Source: Schistocerca nitens
Lineage: Eukaryota; Arthropoda; Insecta; Orthoptera; Acrididae
Reading direction: 5' to 3'
Length of the DNA: 64,000 nucleotides
Assembly (NCBI RefSeq): GCF_023898315.1
Contig: NC_064614.1
Span: 1,049,296,432 to 1,049,360,431, forward strand
Shown here: positions 10,746 to 21,699 of the stretch, piece after piece
How positions within the stretch are numbered: position 1 is the stretch's first letter
Layout of the letters: each line of letters opens with the position of its first letter
The notes under the pieces: generated by a model
Databases searched by the model: none
Seen by the model: the letters and a program-made list of their open reading frames with translations, nothing else
What the model was told of the DNA's origin: nothing
Position numbers and translations under genes: made by a program

Positions 10746-11242
10746 CAATAAAAGCTTCTACAAAGTAGTAGTAGCTATTTTATCACTCTCAGTCTTTAAT
10801 TAGATAACAGCCACTGAAATCAAAGAAATCTGGGAAAAAAAAATAACCAAAGTGTTGGGGGGGGGGGAGGGGGGGGAGGAAGGAAATCTATGTGTTTGAT
10901 GTAGGTAGATGATTATGACGACTGTATAAAGATTTGAGTGCTATGACTGGGTTGTTGATCAAGATGGGAGACTTCCAAATCCAGTGCCCACAGATAGCCT
11001 CCGTGTTTCAAATAACACGAAAGGACAGCTGATTTTGATGTCATAAGTAACTGTCAACATACAGCAATCACTCCTTAGTGTTTATCACCATGACGTAATC
11101 AGGAATAACGACAGACGTTGCCCCATGTAGCCTTGTAGGTAACACACTAGTCATTCGAAACAATCTTCCTTTTAGAAAAACTTTTGTTTCGATCAGAATC
11201 TCTAAATTTTTATAATTCTGTTTGATATGCACATGCACGTGC

Positions 11243-11246
<4 letters not shown>
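10746..11246. other. Spacer with a G-rich tract
   Basis: A G-rich run (about 10,857-10,880) with few interruptions is the only notable item. It could form a G-quadruplex in principle. No gene was recognised. Confidence 0.45.

Positions 11247-11294
<48 letters not shown>
11247..11294 (+). repeat. (TG)n microsatellite
   Basis: About 24 uninterrupted TG units. Confidence 0.95.
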
Positions 11295-11296
<2 letters not shown>

Positions 11297-11511
11297 TGTA
11301 ATGTGGCTGTTCTTCTCTGATACAGTCCACTAACATATTTCAGAGGATGATATGCACTTTTCCTTGGTCAGGTAGTCGTTTGGTAATTGCAGATATGGGT
11401 TAACTTCACCAGTGGCTGTTTTCGTTTTGCTGTTTGTTTTTCTACTTTTCCTATATAGCTGGTGGATGTTTGGTGGATGATTCGAAGACCTGGAAGCTTA
11501 AAGTCGGACCG

Positions 11512-11711
11512 GCCCGCATCTCGTGGTCGTGCGGTAGCGTTCTCGCTTCCCACGCCCGGGTTCTCGGGTTCGATTCCCGGCGGGGTCAGGGATTTTCTCT
11601 GCCTCGTGATGGCTGGGTGTTGTGTGCTGTCCTTAGGTTAGTTAGGTTTAAGTAGTTCTAAGTTCTAGGGGACTTATGACCACAGCAGTTGAGTCCCATA
11701 GTGCTCAGAGC
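11512..11711 (+). repeat. SINE with a tRNA-Gly-like head and the shared locust SINE body
   Basis: The head (about 11,512-11,590) has an A box (gtggtcgtgcgg) and a strong B box (gggttcgattccc), with CCC at the anticodon position (cttcccacg), so it looks Gly-derived. From about 11,625 (gtccttaggttagttaggtt) the body matches the Leu/Ser-headed family almost base for base. A 15-bp duplication with one mismatch, cttaaagt(c/t)ggaccg, lies at 11,497-11,511 and 11,712-11,726. Confidence 0.9.
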
Positions 11712-11919
11712 CTTAAAGTTGGACCGACGAGATAAGAGTCCTTTTAAAGAGGAATTTGCCGCTGTAAAACTGTTGAGCTCTGAGCAGGGGCTCGGCCACA
11801 GGTACCCAGACTGGCTTTCTCGCCCATTCTCGTTCCTCCAGTTCACTTTCCAGGAGGATTGCGGCTCGCTTATTTCTGTCGAAATAAACACGGAAGACTT
11901 CACGGAAGCAATTTAGCTA

Positions 11920-13322
11920 CACTACTGGCCATTAAAATTGCTACACCACGAAGATGTGCTACAGACGCGAAATTTAACCGACAGGAGGAAGATGCTGTGA
12001 GATGCATATGATTAGCTTTTCAGAGCATTCACACAAGGCTGGCGCTGATGGCGACACTTACAACGTGCTGACATGAGGGAAGTTTCCAACCGATTTCTCA
12101 TACACAAACAGCACTTCACCGGCGTTGCCTGGGAACCTTTTTTGTGATGCCTCGTGTAAGGAGGAGAAATGCGTACCATCACGTTTCCGACTTTCATAAA
12201 GGTCGGATTGTAGCCTATCGCGATTGCGGTTTATCGTATCGCGACATTGCTGCTCGCGTTGGTCGAGATCCAATGACTGTAAGCAGAATATGGAATCGTT
12301 GGGTTCAGGAGGGTAATACGGAACACTTTGCTGGATTCCAGCGGCCTCGTATCACTAGCAGTCGATATGACAGGCATCTTATCCGCATGGCTGTAACGGA
12401 TCGTGCAGCCACGTCTCGATCCATGAGTCAACAGATGGGGACGTTTGCAAGACAACAACCATCTGCACGAACAGTTCGACGACGTTTGCAGCAGCATGGA
12501 CTCTCAGCTCGGAGACCATAGCTGCGGTTACCCTTGACACTGCGTCACAGACAGGAGCGCCTGCGATGGTGTACTCAACGACGAACCTAGGTGTACGAAT
12601 GTCAAAACGTCATTTTTTCGGATGAATCCAGGTTCTGTTTACAGGATCATGACGGTCGCATCCGTGTTTGGCGACATCGCGGTGAACGCACATTGGATGA
12701 TTGTATTCGTCATCGCCATACTGGCGTATCACCCGGCGTGATGGTATGGGTTTCCATTGGTTACACATCTCGGTCACCTCTTGTTCGCAGTGACGGCACT
12801 TTGAACAGTGGACGGTGCATTTCAGATGTGTTACGACCCGTGACTCTACCCTTCAATCGATCTCTGTGAAACCCGACATTTCAGCAGGATAATGCACGAC
12901 CGCATGTTGCAGGTCCTGTACGGGCCTTTCTGGATAGAGAAAATGTTCGACTGCTGCCCTGGCCAGCACATTCTCCAGATCTCTCACCAATTGAAAACGT
13001 CTGGTCAATGGTGGCCAAGCAACTGGATCGTCACAATACGCCAGTCACTACTCTTGATGAACTGTGGTATGGTGTTGAAGCTGCATGGGCAGCTGTACCT
13101 GTGCACGCTATCCAAGCTCTGTTTGACTCAATGCCCGGGCGTATTATGGCCCTTATTACGGCCAGAGGTGGTTGTTCTGGGTACTGATTTCTCAGGATCT
13201 ATGCACCCAAATTGCGTGAAAATGTAATCACATGTCAGTTCTAGTATAATATATTTGTCGAATGAATGCCCGTTTATCATCTGCATTTCTTCTTGGCGTA
13301 GCAATTTTAATGGCCAGTAGTG
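11920..13322 (+). mobile_element. Tc1-like (DD34E) transposon, inactive
   Basis: Ends cactactggccattaaaattgcta and its complement form TIRs of at least 25 bp, flanked by TA at 11,918-11,919 and 13,323-13,324. The length of 1403 bp is typical of Tc1. The transposase gene on the plus strand is broken by several lesions. Confidence 0.92.
12144..13187 (+). pseudogene. Tc1-like transposase pseudogene
   Basis: It starts MPRVRRRNAYHHVSDFHKGR with the N-terminal DNA-binding repeats. VIFSDESRF (first Asp, near 12,615), FQQDNARPHV (second Asp, near 12,885) and SPDLSPIENVW (catalytic Glu kept, spaced 34 after the second Asp) are all visible. The reading frame is destroyed by in-frame stops (12,519 and before 12,591) and by a stop at 12,867 with a frame change. 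It is a distant relative of the elements at 25.2 and 31.1 kb, with which it shares the C-terminal architecture. Confidence 0.9.
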
Positions 13323-13551
13323 TAGATAGGAGATCTCTAAGCAGGTGTGGCTTCCCTCAGGGTATGTGAATGCTTGTTACGATACCTCGGAGAAAATTTG
13401 GTTTGAACTCTTAGAATAAGCCTTCTCATAGGGTCGGACCGTCATTTTTGGGAGAGCGCGCTATTTCCGTTGTGCCTATGTGCACAACATCCGATAGGCC
13501 CTTTTCAGCACTGTGCCAAGCAGAGGGAGAAGTTTTCTAGATTTTTTTCTG
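13323..13551. other. Spacer without recognised features
   Basis: No gene or repeat recognised. Confidence 0.35.
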
Positions 13552-13748
13552 ATGGTTCAAATGGCTCTAAGAACTATGGGACTTAACTTCAGAGGTCATC
13601 AGTCCCCTAGCATTTAGAACTACTTAAACCTAACTAACCTAAGGCCATCACACACATCCACGCCCGAGGCAGGATTCGATCCTGCGACCGTAATGGTCGC
13701 ACGGTTGCAGACTGTAGCGCCTAGCACCGCTCGGCCACTCCGGCCGGT
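13552..13748 (-). repeat. tRNA-derived SINE (Leu/Ser-like head)
   Basis: Antisense copy with its B box at about 13,672-13,684. The duplication gatt(t/g)ttttctg lies at 13,540-13,551 and 13,749-13,760. Confidence 0.9.
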
Positions 13749-13760
13749 GATTGTTTTCTG

Positions 13761-14600
13761 CCTTCCTTCACACCCAAGAGAACTATTCGTTCAAAAAGAG
13801 AAAATATATGAGAGCGGGAGATTGTTTAACATCTTCTTTTGAGCTTTACTGGTCCACATTTGGAACCTTTGCCAACATTGGCCAGTGATTTCCTGCTCTG
13901 ACGAGAAACAGCTAAGTTCCAGAGCAGCCAGAAAGAGAATACATCTCATTAGGCTTTTGTGGAGTAAAGATTTCTGTTTAGGACAGGAGAATGACTAGTG
14001 AGACGAGCTTGCTGAGACTTCATGGATGTCTGTATGGAAGCACTAAGTTCAAAGAGGGGTCTGAAATCATATCCTCCAGCCACTGTGCTGCCGGCTTCCT
14101 TGACCACACTCCATGTGTTTCGTAAGATAGGCCATCACTGCACGTGCAGCCTTCATTCAGAAACGAAGTAAATTCACTCCCTTCATGAGCCAAATATGCG
14201 ACCTTAAAAGTCACGCATCCAGCTAGTTACTCGCACTGTGCAATTTGTTCGCTCCTGTCTTTCCGTGTACTTAATACTATTAACTAGAGTTCACTCAGGA
14301 TATGGTGGGCGATGTGTAGTGACCAATTTTCGTCCAAAACGCTTGGCGAATTCATTCCTTTGTTCGGAATGGAAGCCGACACCATCAGCTACCTTTCAGC
14401 GATCGAGGCGCGTGCCCTGCATCTCTCTCAAACGATTTTACACAAAGCGTTCGGTAAAAATAAAACTTCATTTAAGCTTTACTTGTAGCTTTATATGCGA
14501 GCTTCACGATGATGTGCTCATCATTTCGTTAATGGTCGTAGTAATTGTGATATTTATGTGGAAGTAAGACACTGCGTGAAATTCGAAAAACTTTGTCATG
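13761..14600. other. Unique DNA, no recognised gene
   Basis: Two short open frames (14,020-14,214 minus; 14,238-14,567 plus) have no motifs and no splice context that I could support. Confidence 0.35.
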
Positions 14601-14621
14601 AAAAAATAGGGATCGCTATCC

Positions 14622-17600
14622 CATGAACCATGGACCTTCCCGTTGGTGGGGAGGCTTGCGTGCCTCAGCGATACAGATAGCCGTACCGTAGGTACAACCA
14701 CAACGGAGGGGTATCTGTTGAGAGGCCAGACAAACGTGTGGTTCCTGAAGAGGGGCAGCAGCCTTTTCAGTAGTTGCAAGGGCAACAGTCTGGATGATTG
14801 ACTGATCTGGCCTTGTAACAATAACCAAAACGGCCTTGCTGTGCTGGTACTGCGAACGGCTCAAAGCAAGGGGAAACTACGGCCGTAATTTTTCCCGAGG
14901 GCATGCAGCTTTACTGTATGATTAAATGATGATGGCTTCCTCTTGGGTAAAATATTCCGGAGGTAAAATAGTCCCCCATTCGGATCTCCGGGCGGGGACT
15001 ACTCAAGAGGATGTCGTTATCAGGAGAAAGAAAACTGGCGTTCTACGGATCGGAGCGTGGTATGTCAGATCCCTTAATCGGGCAGGTAGGTTAGAAAATT
15101 TAAAAAGGGAAATGGATAGGTTAAAGTTAGATATAGTGGGAATTAGTGAAGTTCGGTGGCAGGAGGAACAAGACTTCTGGTCAGGTGACTACAGGGTTAT
15201 CAACACAAAGTCAAATAGGGGTAATGCAGGAGTAGGTTTAATAATGAATAGGAAAATAGGAATGCGGGTAAGCTACTACAAACAGCATAGTGAACGCATT
15301 ATTGTGGCCAAGATAGATACGAAGCCCACACCTACTACAGTAGTACAAGTTTATATGCCAACTAGCTCTGCAGATGACGAAGAAATTGAAGAAATGTATG
15401 ATGAAATAAAAGAAATTATTCAGATAGTGAAGGGAGACGAAAATTTAATAGTCATCGGTGACTGGAATTCGAGTGTAGGAAAAGGGAGAGAAGGAAACGT
15501 AGTAGGTGAATATGGATTGGGGCTAAGAAATGAAAGAGGAAGCCGTCTGGTAGAATTTTGCACAGAGCACAACTTAATCATAGGTAACACTTGGTTTAAG
15601 AATCATGATAGAAGGTTGTATACATGGAAGAGCCCTGGAGATACTAAAAGGTATCAGATAGATTATATAATGGTAAGACAGAGATTTAGGAACCAGGTTT
15701 TAAATTGTAAGACATTTCCAGGGGCAGATGTGGACTCTGACCACAATCTATTGGTTATGACCTGTAGATTAAAACTGAAGAAACTGCAAAAAGGTTGGAA
15801 TTTAAGGAGATGGGACCTGGATAAACTGAAAGAACCAGAGGTTGTACAGAGTTTCAGGGAGAGCATAAGGGAACAATTGACAGGAATGGGGGAAAGAAAT
15901 ACAGTAGAAGAGGAATGGGTAGCTTTGAGGGATGAAGTAGTGAAGGCAGCAGAGGATCAAATAGGTAAAAAGACGAGGGCTAGTATAAATCCTTGGGTAA
16001 CAGAAGAAATATTGAATTTAATTGATGAAAGGAGAAAATATAAAAATGCAGTAAATGAAGGAGGCAAAAAGGAATACAAACGTCTCAAAAATGAGATCGA
16101 CAGGAAGTGCAAAATGGCTAAGCAGGGATGGCTAGAGGACAAATGTAAGGATGTAGAGGCTTTTCTCACTAGGGGTAAGATAGATACTGCCTACAGGAAA
16201 ATTAAAGAGACCTTTGGAGAGAAGAGAACCACTTGTATGAACATCAAGAGCTCAGATGGCAACCCAGTTCTAAGCAAAGAAGGGAAAGCAGAAAGGTGGA
16301 AGGAGTATATAGAGGGTCTATACAAGGGCGATGTACTTGAGGACACTATTATGGAAATGGAAGAGGATGTAGATGAAGATGAAATGGGAGATACGATACT
16401 GCGTGAAGAGTTTGACAGAGCACTGAAAGACCTGAGTCGAAACAAGGCCCCCGGAGTAGACAACATTCCATTGGAACTACTGACGGCCTTGGGAGAGCCA
16501 GTCCTGACAAAAAACTACCATCTGGTGAGCAAGATGTATGAAACAGGTGAAATACCCTCAGACTTCAAGAAGAATATAATAATTCCAATCCCAAAGAAAG
16601 CAGGTGTTGACAGATGTGAAAATTACCGGACAATCAGTTTAATAAGCCACAGCTGCAAAATACTAACACGAATTCTTTACAGACGAATGGAAAAACTAGT
16701 AGAAGCCGGCCTCGGGGAAGATCAGTTTGGATTCCGTAGAAATACTGGAACACGTGAGGCAATACTGACCTTACGACTTACCTTAGAAGAAAGATTAAGG
16801 AAAGGCAAACCTACGTTTCTAGCATTTGTAGACTTAGAGAAACCTTTTGACAATGTTGACTGGAATACTCTCTTTCAAATTCTAAAGGTGGCAGGGGTAA
16901 AATACAGGGAGCGAAAGGCTATTTACAATTTGTACAGAAACCAGATGGCAGTTATAAGAGTCGAGGGACATGAAAGGGAAGCAGCGGTTGGGAAGGGAGT
17001 AAAACAGGGTTGTAGCCTCTCCCCGATGTTATTCAATCTGTATATTGAGCAAGCAGTAAAGGAAACAAAAGAAAAATTCGGAGTAGGTATTAAAATCCAT
17101 GGAGAAGAAATAAAAACTTTGAGGTTCGCCGATGACATTGTAATTCTGTCAGAGACAGCAAAGGACTTGGAAGAGCAGTTGAACGGAATGGATGGTGTCT
17201 TGAAGGGAGGATATAAGATGAACATCAACAAAAGCAAAACGAGGATAATGGAATGTAGTCGAATTAAGTCGGGTGATGTTGAGGGTATTAGATTAGGAAA
17301 TGAGACACTTAAAGTAGTAAAGGAGTTTTGCTATTTGGGGAGCAAAATAACCGATGATGGTCGAAGTAGAGAGGATATAAAATGTAGACTGGCAATGGCA
17401 AGGAAAGCGTTTCTGAAGAAGAGAAATTTGTTAACATCGAGTATAGATTTAAGTGTCAGGAAGTCATTTCTGAAAGTATTTGTATGGAGTGTAGCCATGT
17501 ATGGAAGTGAAACATGGACGGTAAATAGTTTGGACAAGAAGAGAATAGAAGCTTTCGAAATGTGGTGCTACAGAAGAATGCTTAAGATTAGATGGGTAGA

Positions 17601-17910
17601 TCACATAACTAATGAGGAGGTATTGAATAGGATTGGGGAGAAGAGGAGTTTGTGGCACAACTTGACCAGAAGAAGGGATCGGTTGGTAGGACATGTTCTG
17701 AGGCATCAAGGGATCACCAATTTAGTATTGGAGGGCATCGTGGAGGGTAAAAATCGTAGGGGGAGACCAAGAGATGAATACAATAAGCAGATTCAGAAGG
17801 ATGTAGGTTGCAGTAGGTACTGGGAGATGAAGAAGCTTGCACAGGATAGAGTAGCATGGAGAGCTGCATCAAACCAGTCTCAGGACCGAAGACCACAACA
17901 ACAACAACAT
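14622..17910 (+). mobile_element. Structurally full-length RTE-like LINE
   Basis: A GC-richer 5' UTR begins near 14,622-14,635 (ccatggaccttcccgttggt) and runs to the ORF start at 14,926. A single ORF with endonuclease and reverse transcriptase follows, ending in a short (CAA)n tail at 17,893-17,910. That 3' tail matches the partial copy at 2.9 kb, and the copy at 34.7 kb ends in the corresponding (TTG)n complement. I could not identify a clear target-site duplication. The family assignment (RTE-like) rests on the single ORF, the APE-type endonuclease, the short tail and the C-terminal motif order. Confidence 0.88.
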
Positions 17911-17988
17911 GATTTTGCATTTGGTACAGATTACATAATATGTTGCTGCGTATGGAATTTAGCTAACATACTGAATTTTTCTTTATAA
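14926..17988 (+). CDS. LINE endonuclease-reverse transcriptase polyprotein (stop-loss copy)
   Basis: The ORF has 1020 codons. Residues about 40-285 are an APE-type endonuclease: ISEVRW holds the catalytic Glu, and VIGDWNSSVG and DSDHNLLV are the D-N and SDH motifs. The first motif reads GAWYVRSL where relatives read GAWNVRSL, so the conserved Asn is Tyr here. Reverse transcriptase spans about 490-790 with FVDLEKPFDN (usually KAFD), FGFRRNTGT, KQGCSLSPMLFN and RFADDIVIL. The C-terminus has the SLWHNL...RDRLVGHVLRH and GRPRDEY segments. The family stop after SQD has mutated (tga to cga at 17,887-17,889), adding 33 residues encoded by tail and flank; the native length would be 987. At least two active-site-adjacent substitutions suggest it is inactive despite the open frame. 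Confidence 0.88.
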   Translation: MMMASSWVKYSGGKIVPHSDLRAGTTQEDVVIRRKKTGVLRIGAWYVRSLNRAGRLENLKREMDRLKLDIVGISEVRWQEEQDFWSGDYRVINTKSNRGNAGVGLIMNRKIGMRVSYYKQHSERIIVAKIDTKPTPTTVVQVYMPTSSADDEEIEEMYDEIKEIIQIVKGDENLIVIGDWNSSVGKGREGNVVGEYGLGLRNERGSRLVEFCTEHNLIIGNTWFKNHDRRLYTWKSPGDTKRYQIDYIMVRQRFRNQVLNCKTFPGADVDSDHNLLVMTCRLKLKKLQKGWNLRRWDLDKLKEPEVVQSFRESIREQLTGMGERNTVEEEWVALRDEVVKAAEDQIGKKTRASINPWVTEEILNLIDERRKYKNAVNEGGKKEYKRLKNEIDRKCKMAKQGWLEDKCKDVEAFLTRGKIDTAYRKIKETFGEKRTTCMNIKSSDGNPVLSKEGKAERWKEYIEGLYKGDVLEDTIMEMEEDVDEDEMGDTILREEFDRALKDLSRNKAPGVDNIPLELLTALGEPVLTKNYHLVSKMYETGEIPSDFKKNIIIPIPKKAGVDRCENYRTISLISHSCKILTRILYRRMEKLVEAGLGEDQFGFRRNTGTREAILTLRLTLEERLRKGKPTFLAFVDLEKPFDNVDWNTLFQILKVAGVKYRERKAIYNLYRNQMAVIRVEGHEREAAVGKGVKQGCSLSPMLFNLYIEQAVKETKEKFGVGIKIHGEEIKTLRFADDIVILSETAKDLEEQLNGMDGVLKGGYKMNINKSKTRIMECSRIKSGDVEGIRLGNETLKVVKEFCYLGSKITDDGRSREDIKCRLAMARKAFLKKRNLLTSSIDLSVRKSFLKVFVWSVAMYGSETWTVNSLDKKRIEAFEMWCYRRMLKIRWVDHITNEEVLNRIGEKRSLWHNLTRRRDRLVGHVLRHQGITNLVLEGIVEGKNRRGRPRDEYNKQIQKDVGCSRYWEMKKLAQDRVAWRAASNQSQDRRPQQQQHDFAFGTDYIICCCVWNLANILNFSL

Positions 17989-18974
17989 TTGTGCGGTGAC
18001 TTCTATCTGTCACCAGTCTCGAGAAAATTGATTTGACGTAGCACACTCATATGCGACCGCGTCGCGCCAATGATCAAACCAGAATGAAATGTCCACAACA
18101 TTCCTCACATTTCATAAACGGTTTGAGATATTGGCAAATGATAGCATACAAAGAGGGGACTATTTTTCCGTATGGTTATTATGCAGAACTTAATTATCTA
18201 CCTTGTTATTCCACAGACTTTTTCAATGAAAGAATGTAATTTTTAAGGGCCATCGATGGCTGGTGAAACGAGAAATGCTATAGGTTTTGGAACAACATAA
18301 GATATTACACGTATTTTGCACTGACGATGAGCTTTTCCTTAAAATGCTGACCTTACTTTTCCTGAGTTCCTCACGCAATAAATTTAATAAACCACTGTTT
18401 CAGAATTCTCTTGCAGTTGACTCTGCACAAGATGTCAGTGTGGTGACACTGTGTAAACTTCGCTGTGTTTTGGCAAAAGAAGCAAAATTTTAACATGGCA
18501 ACAGGAGAAATGTGTAAGTTTTACTCAAAATTCGCCACTCGCGACACTTATCTGAAAGTCATTAGTTGTTAATAAACCATGCGAAAATAAATTGTAGCAT
18601 TTTCAGCGGAATTCTTTTCAGATGCCAACCAAAGCAGAGGTGACAGAGCTTCTTGAATGATCACCATGCAAGTGTGGGCTTGGAGGGCCCCACTCAATAT
18701 TTAAAAAAAAAAAAAAATTAGTGTAGGCTTCAGTTCGGAACGGCACTTCCCCTTCCAGCTCATGGCATTTCCCCTACAGCGCCTGCCGCTCTTCCCATGA
18801 GTGCCCTGCAAACCATACATCTACCAGCCACGGAATACTGCGCGCACTCTTGACAACTTATACAGTCACTGATTGTGCCGTAAATTATTAACGTAATTCT
18901 CTTTCATCCTCCTCACACTCGTGTGCCAAGGCTAGAGCTATAATCCCTTCACCGTTTGTCAGCGGCAATTCTCA
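17989..18974. other. Unique DNA, no recognised gene
   Basis: Nearly 1 kb with short, motif-free open frames and an A tract near 18,705-18,717. Confidence 0.35.
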
Positions 18975-19165
18975 AAAAAATGGCTCTGAGCACTATGGGA
19001 CTCAACTGCTGAGGTCATTAGTCCCCTAGAACTTAGAACTAGTTAAACCTAACTAACCTAAGGACATCACAAACATCCATGCCCGAGGCAGGATTCGAAC
19101 CTGCGACCGTAGCGGTCTTGCGGTTCCAGACTGCAGCGCCTTTAACCGCACGGCCACTTCGGCCG
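18975..19165 (-). repeat. tRNA-derived SINE (Leu/Ser-like head)
   Basis: The antisense copy is nearly intact, with the B box at about 19,090-19,102. A perfect 13-bp duplication, gcggcaattctca, lies at 18,962-18,974 and 19,166-19,178. The variant 'cttgcggttcc...cctt(t)aaccgca' is shared with the SINE at 31,251, suggesting a common subfamily. Confidence 0.92.
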
Positions 19166-19178
19166 GCGGCAATTCTCA

Positions 19179-19635
19179 TGTTAAGACAGAAAATATAATT
19201 ATTACAGTGACCATTTGTTTCCATTTATAGTTAGATGTTCGCTCCTCCCATTAAAATATTTGTCTGAGTGATGTGCTACCCATTTGTTTCATGATTAATT
19301 GGGCCACCCCTACTAATATCCATTTAAATAAGACGGTTTCCTCTGCATGATAGTATTATTTCCTTAAAATTAATTTGCAGGATCACTTTGGGTGGTTCCT
19401 CACTCCTTTGGTCACGAGAGTTTGGTCCTGTGCATCCTAGGGGTAGTGGTATGCTCCAACCACAATCTACACCCCACATTGTGTATGTGTTTGAGAGAGA
19501 ATGTTAGAGTTTATTTCAAAATGCAAATGCAAAAGGTATGTCTATAGTCTACAGAACTGAAGAAGAATATTTTTCATGTGATATATTCTCTGCAGTCAAT
19601 TTCCTTTGCGGTAGAGGTAATAATGATCCGTTTCA
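19179..19635. other. Spacer without recognised features
   Basis: AT-rich DNA with no coding or repeat signature recognised. Confidence 0.35.
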
Positions 19636-19817
19636 AAAAAATGGCTCTGAGCGCTATGGGACTTAATTTCTGAGGTCATCAGTCCCCTAGAACTTAGAAC
19701 TACTTAAACCTAACTAACCTAAGGACATCACACACACCCATGCCCGAGGCAGGATTCGAACCTGCGACCGTAGCGGTCGCGCAGTTCCAGACTGTAGCGC
19801 CTAGAACCGCTCGGCCA
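19636..19817 (-). repeat. tRNA-derived SINE (Leu/Ser-like head, slightly 5'-truncated)
   Basis: Antisense copy flanked by a perfect 11-bp duplication, gatccgtttca, at 19,625-19,635 and 19,818-19,828. The head lacks the last bases present in other copies. Confidence 0.92.
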
Positions 19818-19828
19818 GATCCGTTTCA

Positions 19829-20225
19829 GTCAGATGTCTCTAATGGCTCCAGTGTCTACTTGACGATAAATCTAACCTTCCTTCATTGCCTAAATATCAT
19901 CCTTTCGAAATAAAACAGGACTTAAGTAGACGATTGACATGTGGATAACTATGAAAATTATATAATTTTGTTTTTAGGCTGTTTAGAAATCAGGATAAAA
20001 TTTACGTAGCACTTCTGAGTATTAAACAAAAATGCTGGTAGGGTGTTGCTGTCGACCGTTAGTTTTCCCTTCAGCGCATGTTTAAAATAATCATTAATTG
20101 TTAAATTGTGACAACGTTTCATTTTCTGCAAGTGTGTGAAAATATGTAAGTATTGTTTAACGTGATTTGTCCTTAAGTTCGGATAGAGCTCATGCCTTGT
20201 AGGTACTACAGGTATGTAAATTACG
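19829..20225. other. Spacer without recognised features
   Basis: No gene or repeat recognised. Confidence 0.35.
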
Positions 20226-20420
20226 AATACATCTTCTTTTCTTCACAATGAGATTATGTAGCTAAAGTATTCTGGAATACAATGGGAGCTTTCCGTTCAT
20301 ATTAATTAGTAATCGAGATTATTGTGCGATTTACTCCTTGTTAAAGGGCTTTTGACCCTTCGTCTAACATTCGGCATGCATTTCAGATACCCGTTGCACT
20401 GATTCTACTAACTGACCTCT
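20226..20420 (-). repeat. Inverted dispersed copy of the 153-bp repeat
   Basis: Read on the minus strand it follows the unit at 9,451: 'agggtcaaaag', 'aacaaggagtaaatcgcac', 'aatctcgatta' and 'acataatctcattgtgaaga' are all present. Similarity extends further upstream (cagttagtagaatcagtgca against cagtgagtaggatcagtaca at 9,420), so the real repeat is longer than 153 bp. Confidence 0.8.
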
Positions 20421-20547
20421 AACACAAACTAAACTTGATGTCAAACTGCAGCTACCTGCTCGTGCTACCCAAAACTCCACTTATTTTGAGAATGTTATGT
20501 TACAGTAGAAACAGAAGTGCTGCAGTAAACAGCCAAGATCACTATTG

Positions 20548-20643
20548 TGCAGTATTTATTGAGATGACAGGTTTCAGCAAACTACATTGTCGTCATCAGA
20601 TATTCTTAGTTTGCTGAATCCTGTCATCTCAATAAATGCTGTA
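20548..20643. repeat. Short inverted repeat (36-bp arms, about 24-bp loop)
   Basis: The arm at 20,548-20,583 (tgcagtatttattgagatga...) is complementary to 20,608-20,643 (...ctgtcatctcaataaatgct) with few mismatches. The arms contain an AATAAA on one strand each. It resembles the terminal hairpin of some retroelements but cannot be assigned. Confidence 0.75.
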
Positions 20644-21699
20644 CAACAGCAGTGTTAGCGGTTTGAAATTGTATTTTTGTTTCTACATTAATCTACATCA
20701 CCCCCAACTTGACAATTTCAAGCATATATGATACGTCACAGTTGGACAAGAGAAGTAGTTGCACTAAAATGCAATGTAAATACTTTCCAATTCTGTGCTA
20801 CATTAATTGAATCTGCTACACGGTATGTCCCAGATTTACGGAGAACAACGAAATGGACTTTTTTTCATGACGAGTGCAAAAAACAGTGTCGCTATATCAC
20901 TTCAAAACTGGAAAGTCAACTGGACTTTGACTCAAATTCACTTATACTTTATTTATTATCTCACAGTCTTGCAACACAACAACGCCAAATGCAAAGAATA
21001 ATAAATTAGCTACTCTATTCACCAAACATTCAAACACGTATGCTCCGTAAAATCAAGTACCCCAAACAATGCAAACGCCTCCTCAACAAAGTAATCATCA
21101 TTTGCACAGACACTCCATTACCAATGTAAATAAAAGCGACAGAACTGTGCAAGATTAAGTACACAATGATATTAATAGGTACAAACGTGTCTACTTCTCA
21201 GTTTAAAGTGAAATACATTTTTAACATACTGGTTATCTGGAGTAGTATGTTGTCAGTTTGTGGCTTTTGCGAGGCGAAGCAGATTTCAAGTCTATATCGC
21301 TCTGCCTCGAGCTTTCATTACGGAACGAGGAAGTGTGACAGTGCATGTTTGCCCATCAAAAAACAGAGTTACTTTCTTCTGGGTGGACCCCACAGCCTCA
21401 ACAAATTTGAGAAATAACGTGATTCCACTAGGCTGTGTTTTAAATTACTTTGTTTTCTCTAGAACTTTCTTTTTCAAGTGCATCTATAGTAACAAACGTG
21501 ACCACAAATTTGTCAGTTCGTTAAAAAAAGGTCGCGTGCCATGTATATTTCTGCACAGTACGGTCGTTAACGGTCATCTTCTACAATATACGTTGCATGA
21601 CATGCAAAGTGCTTTCGAGAACGATAACATTACTGCGTTATTAAAATGACCAGCGAGTAGCACCAGGGAAATATACCTTATAATATTTCTAGAACGAAA
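20644..21699. other. Unique DNA, no recognised gene
   Basis: Several overlapping open frames of 60-130 codons (e.g. 21,260-21,649) have no motif, membrane pattern or splice context I can support. Confidence 0.35.

Noticed and set aside
11434..11903. Short open frames on both strands around 11.4-11.9 kb
   Set aside because: They are read through a SINE with a bracketing duplication and contain no protein motif.
14580..14640. Target-site duplication for the full-length LINE
   Set aside because: Only weak catga-type matches with 17,907 onwards; not longer than chance.
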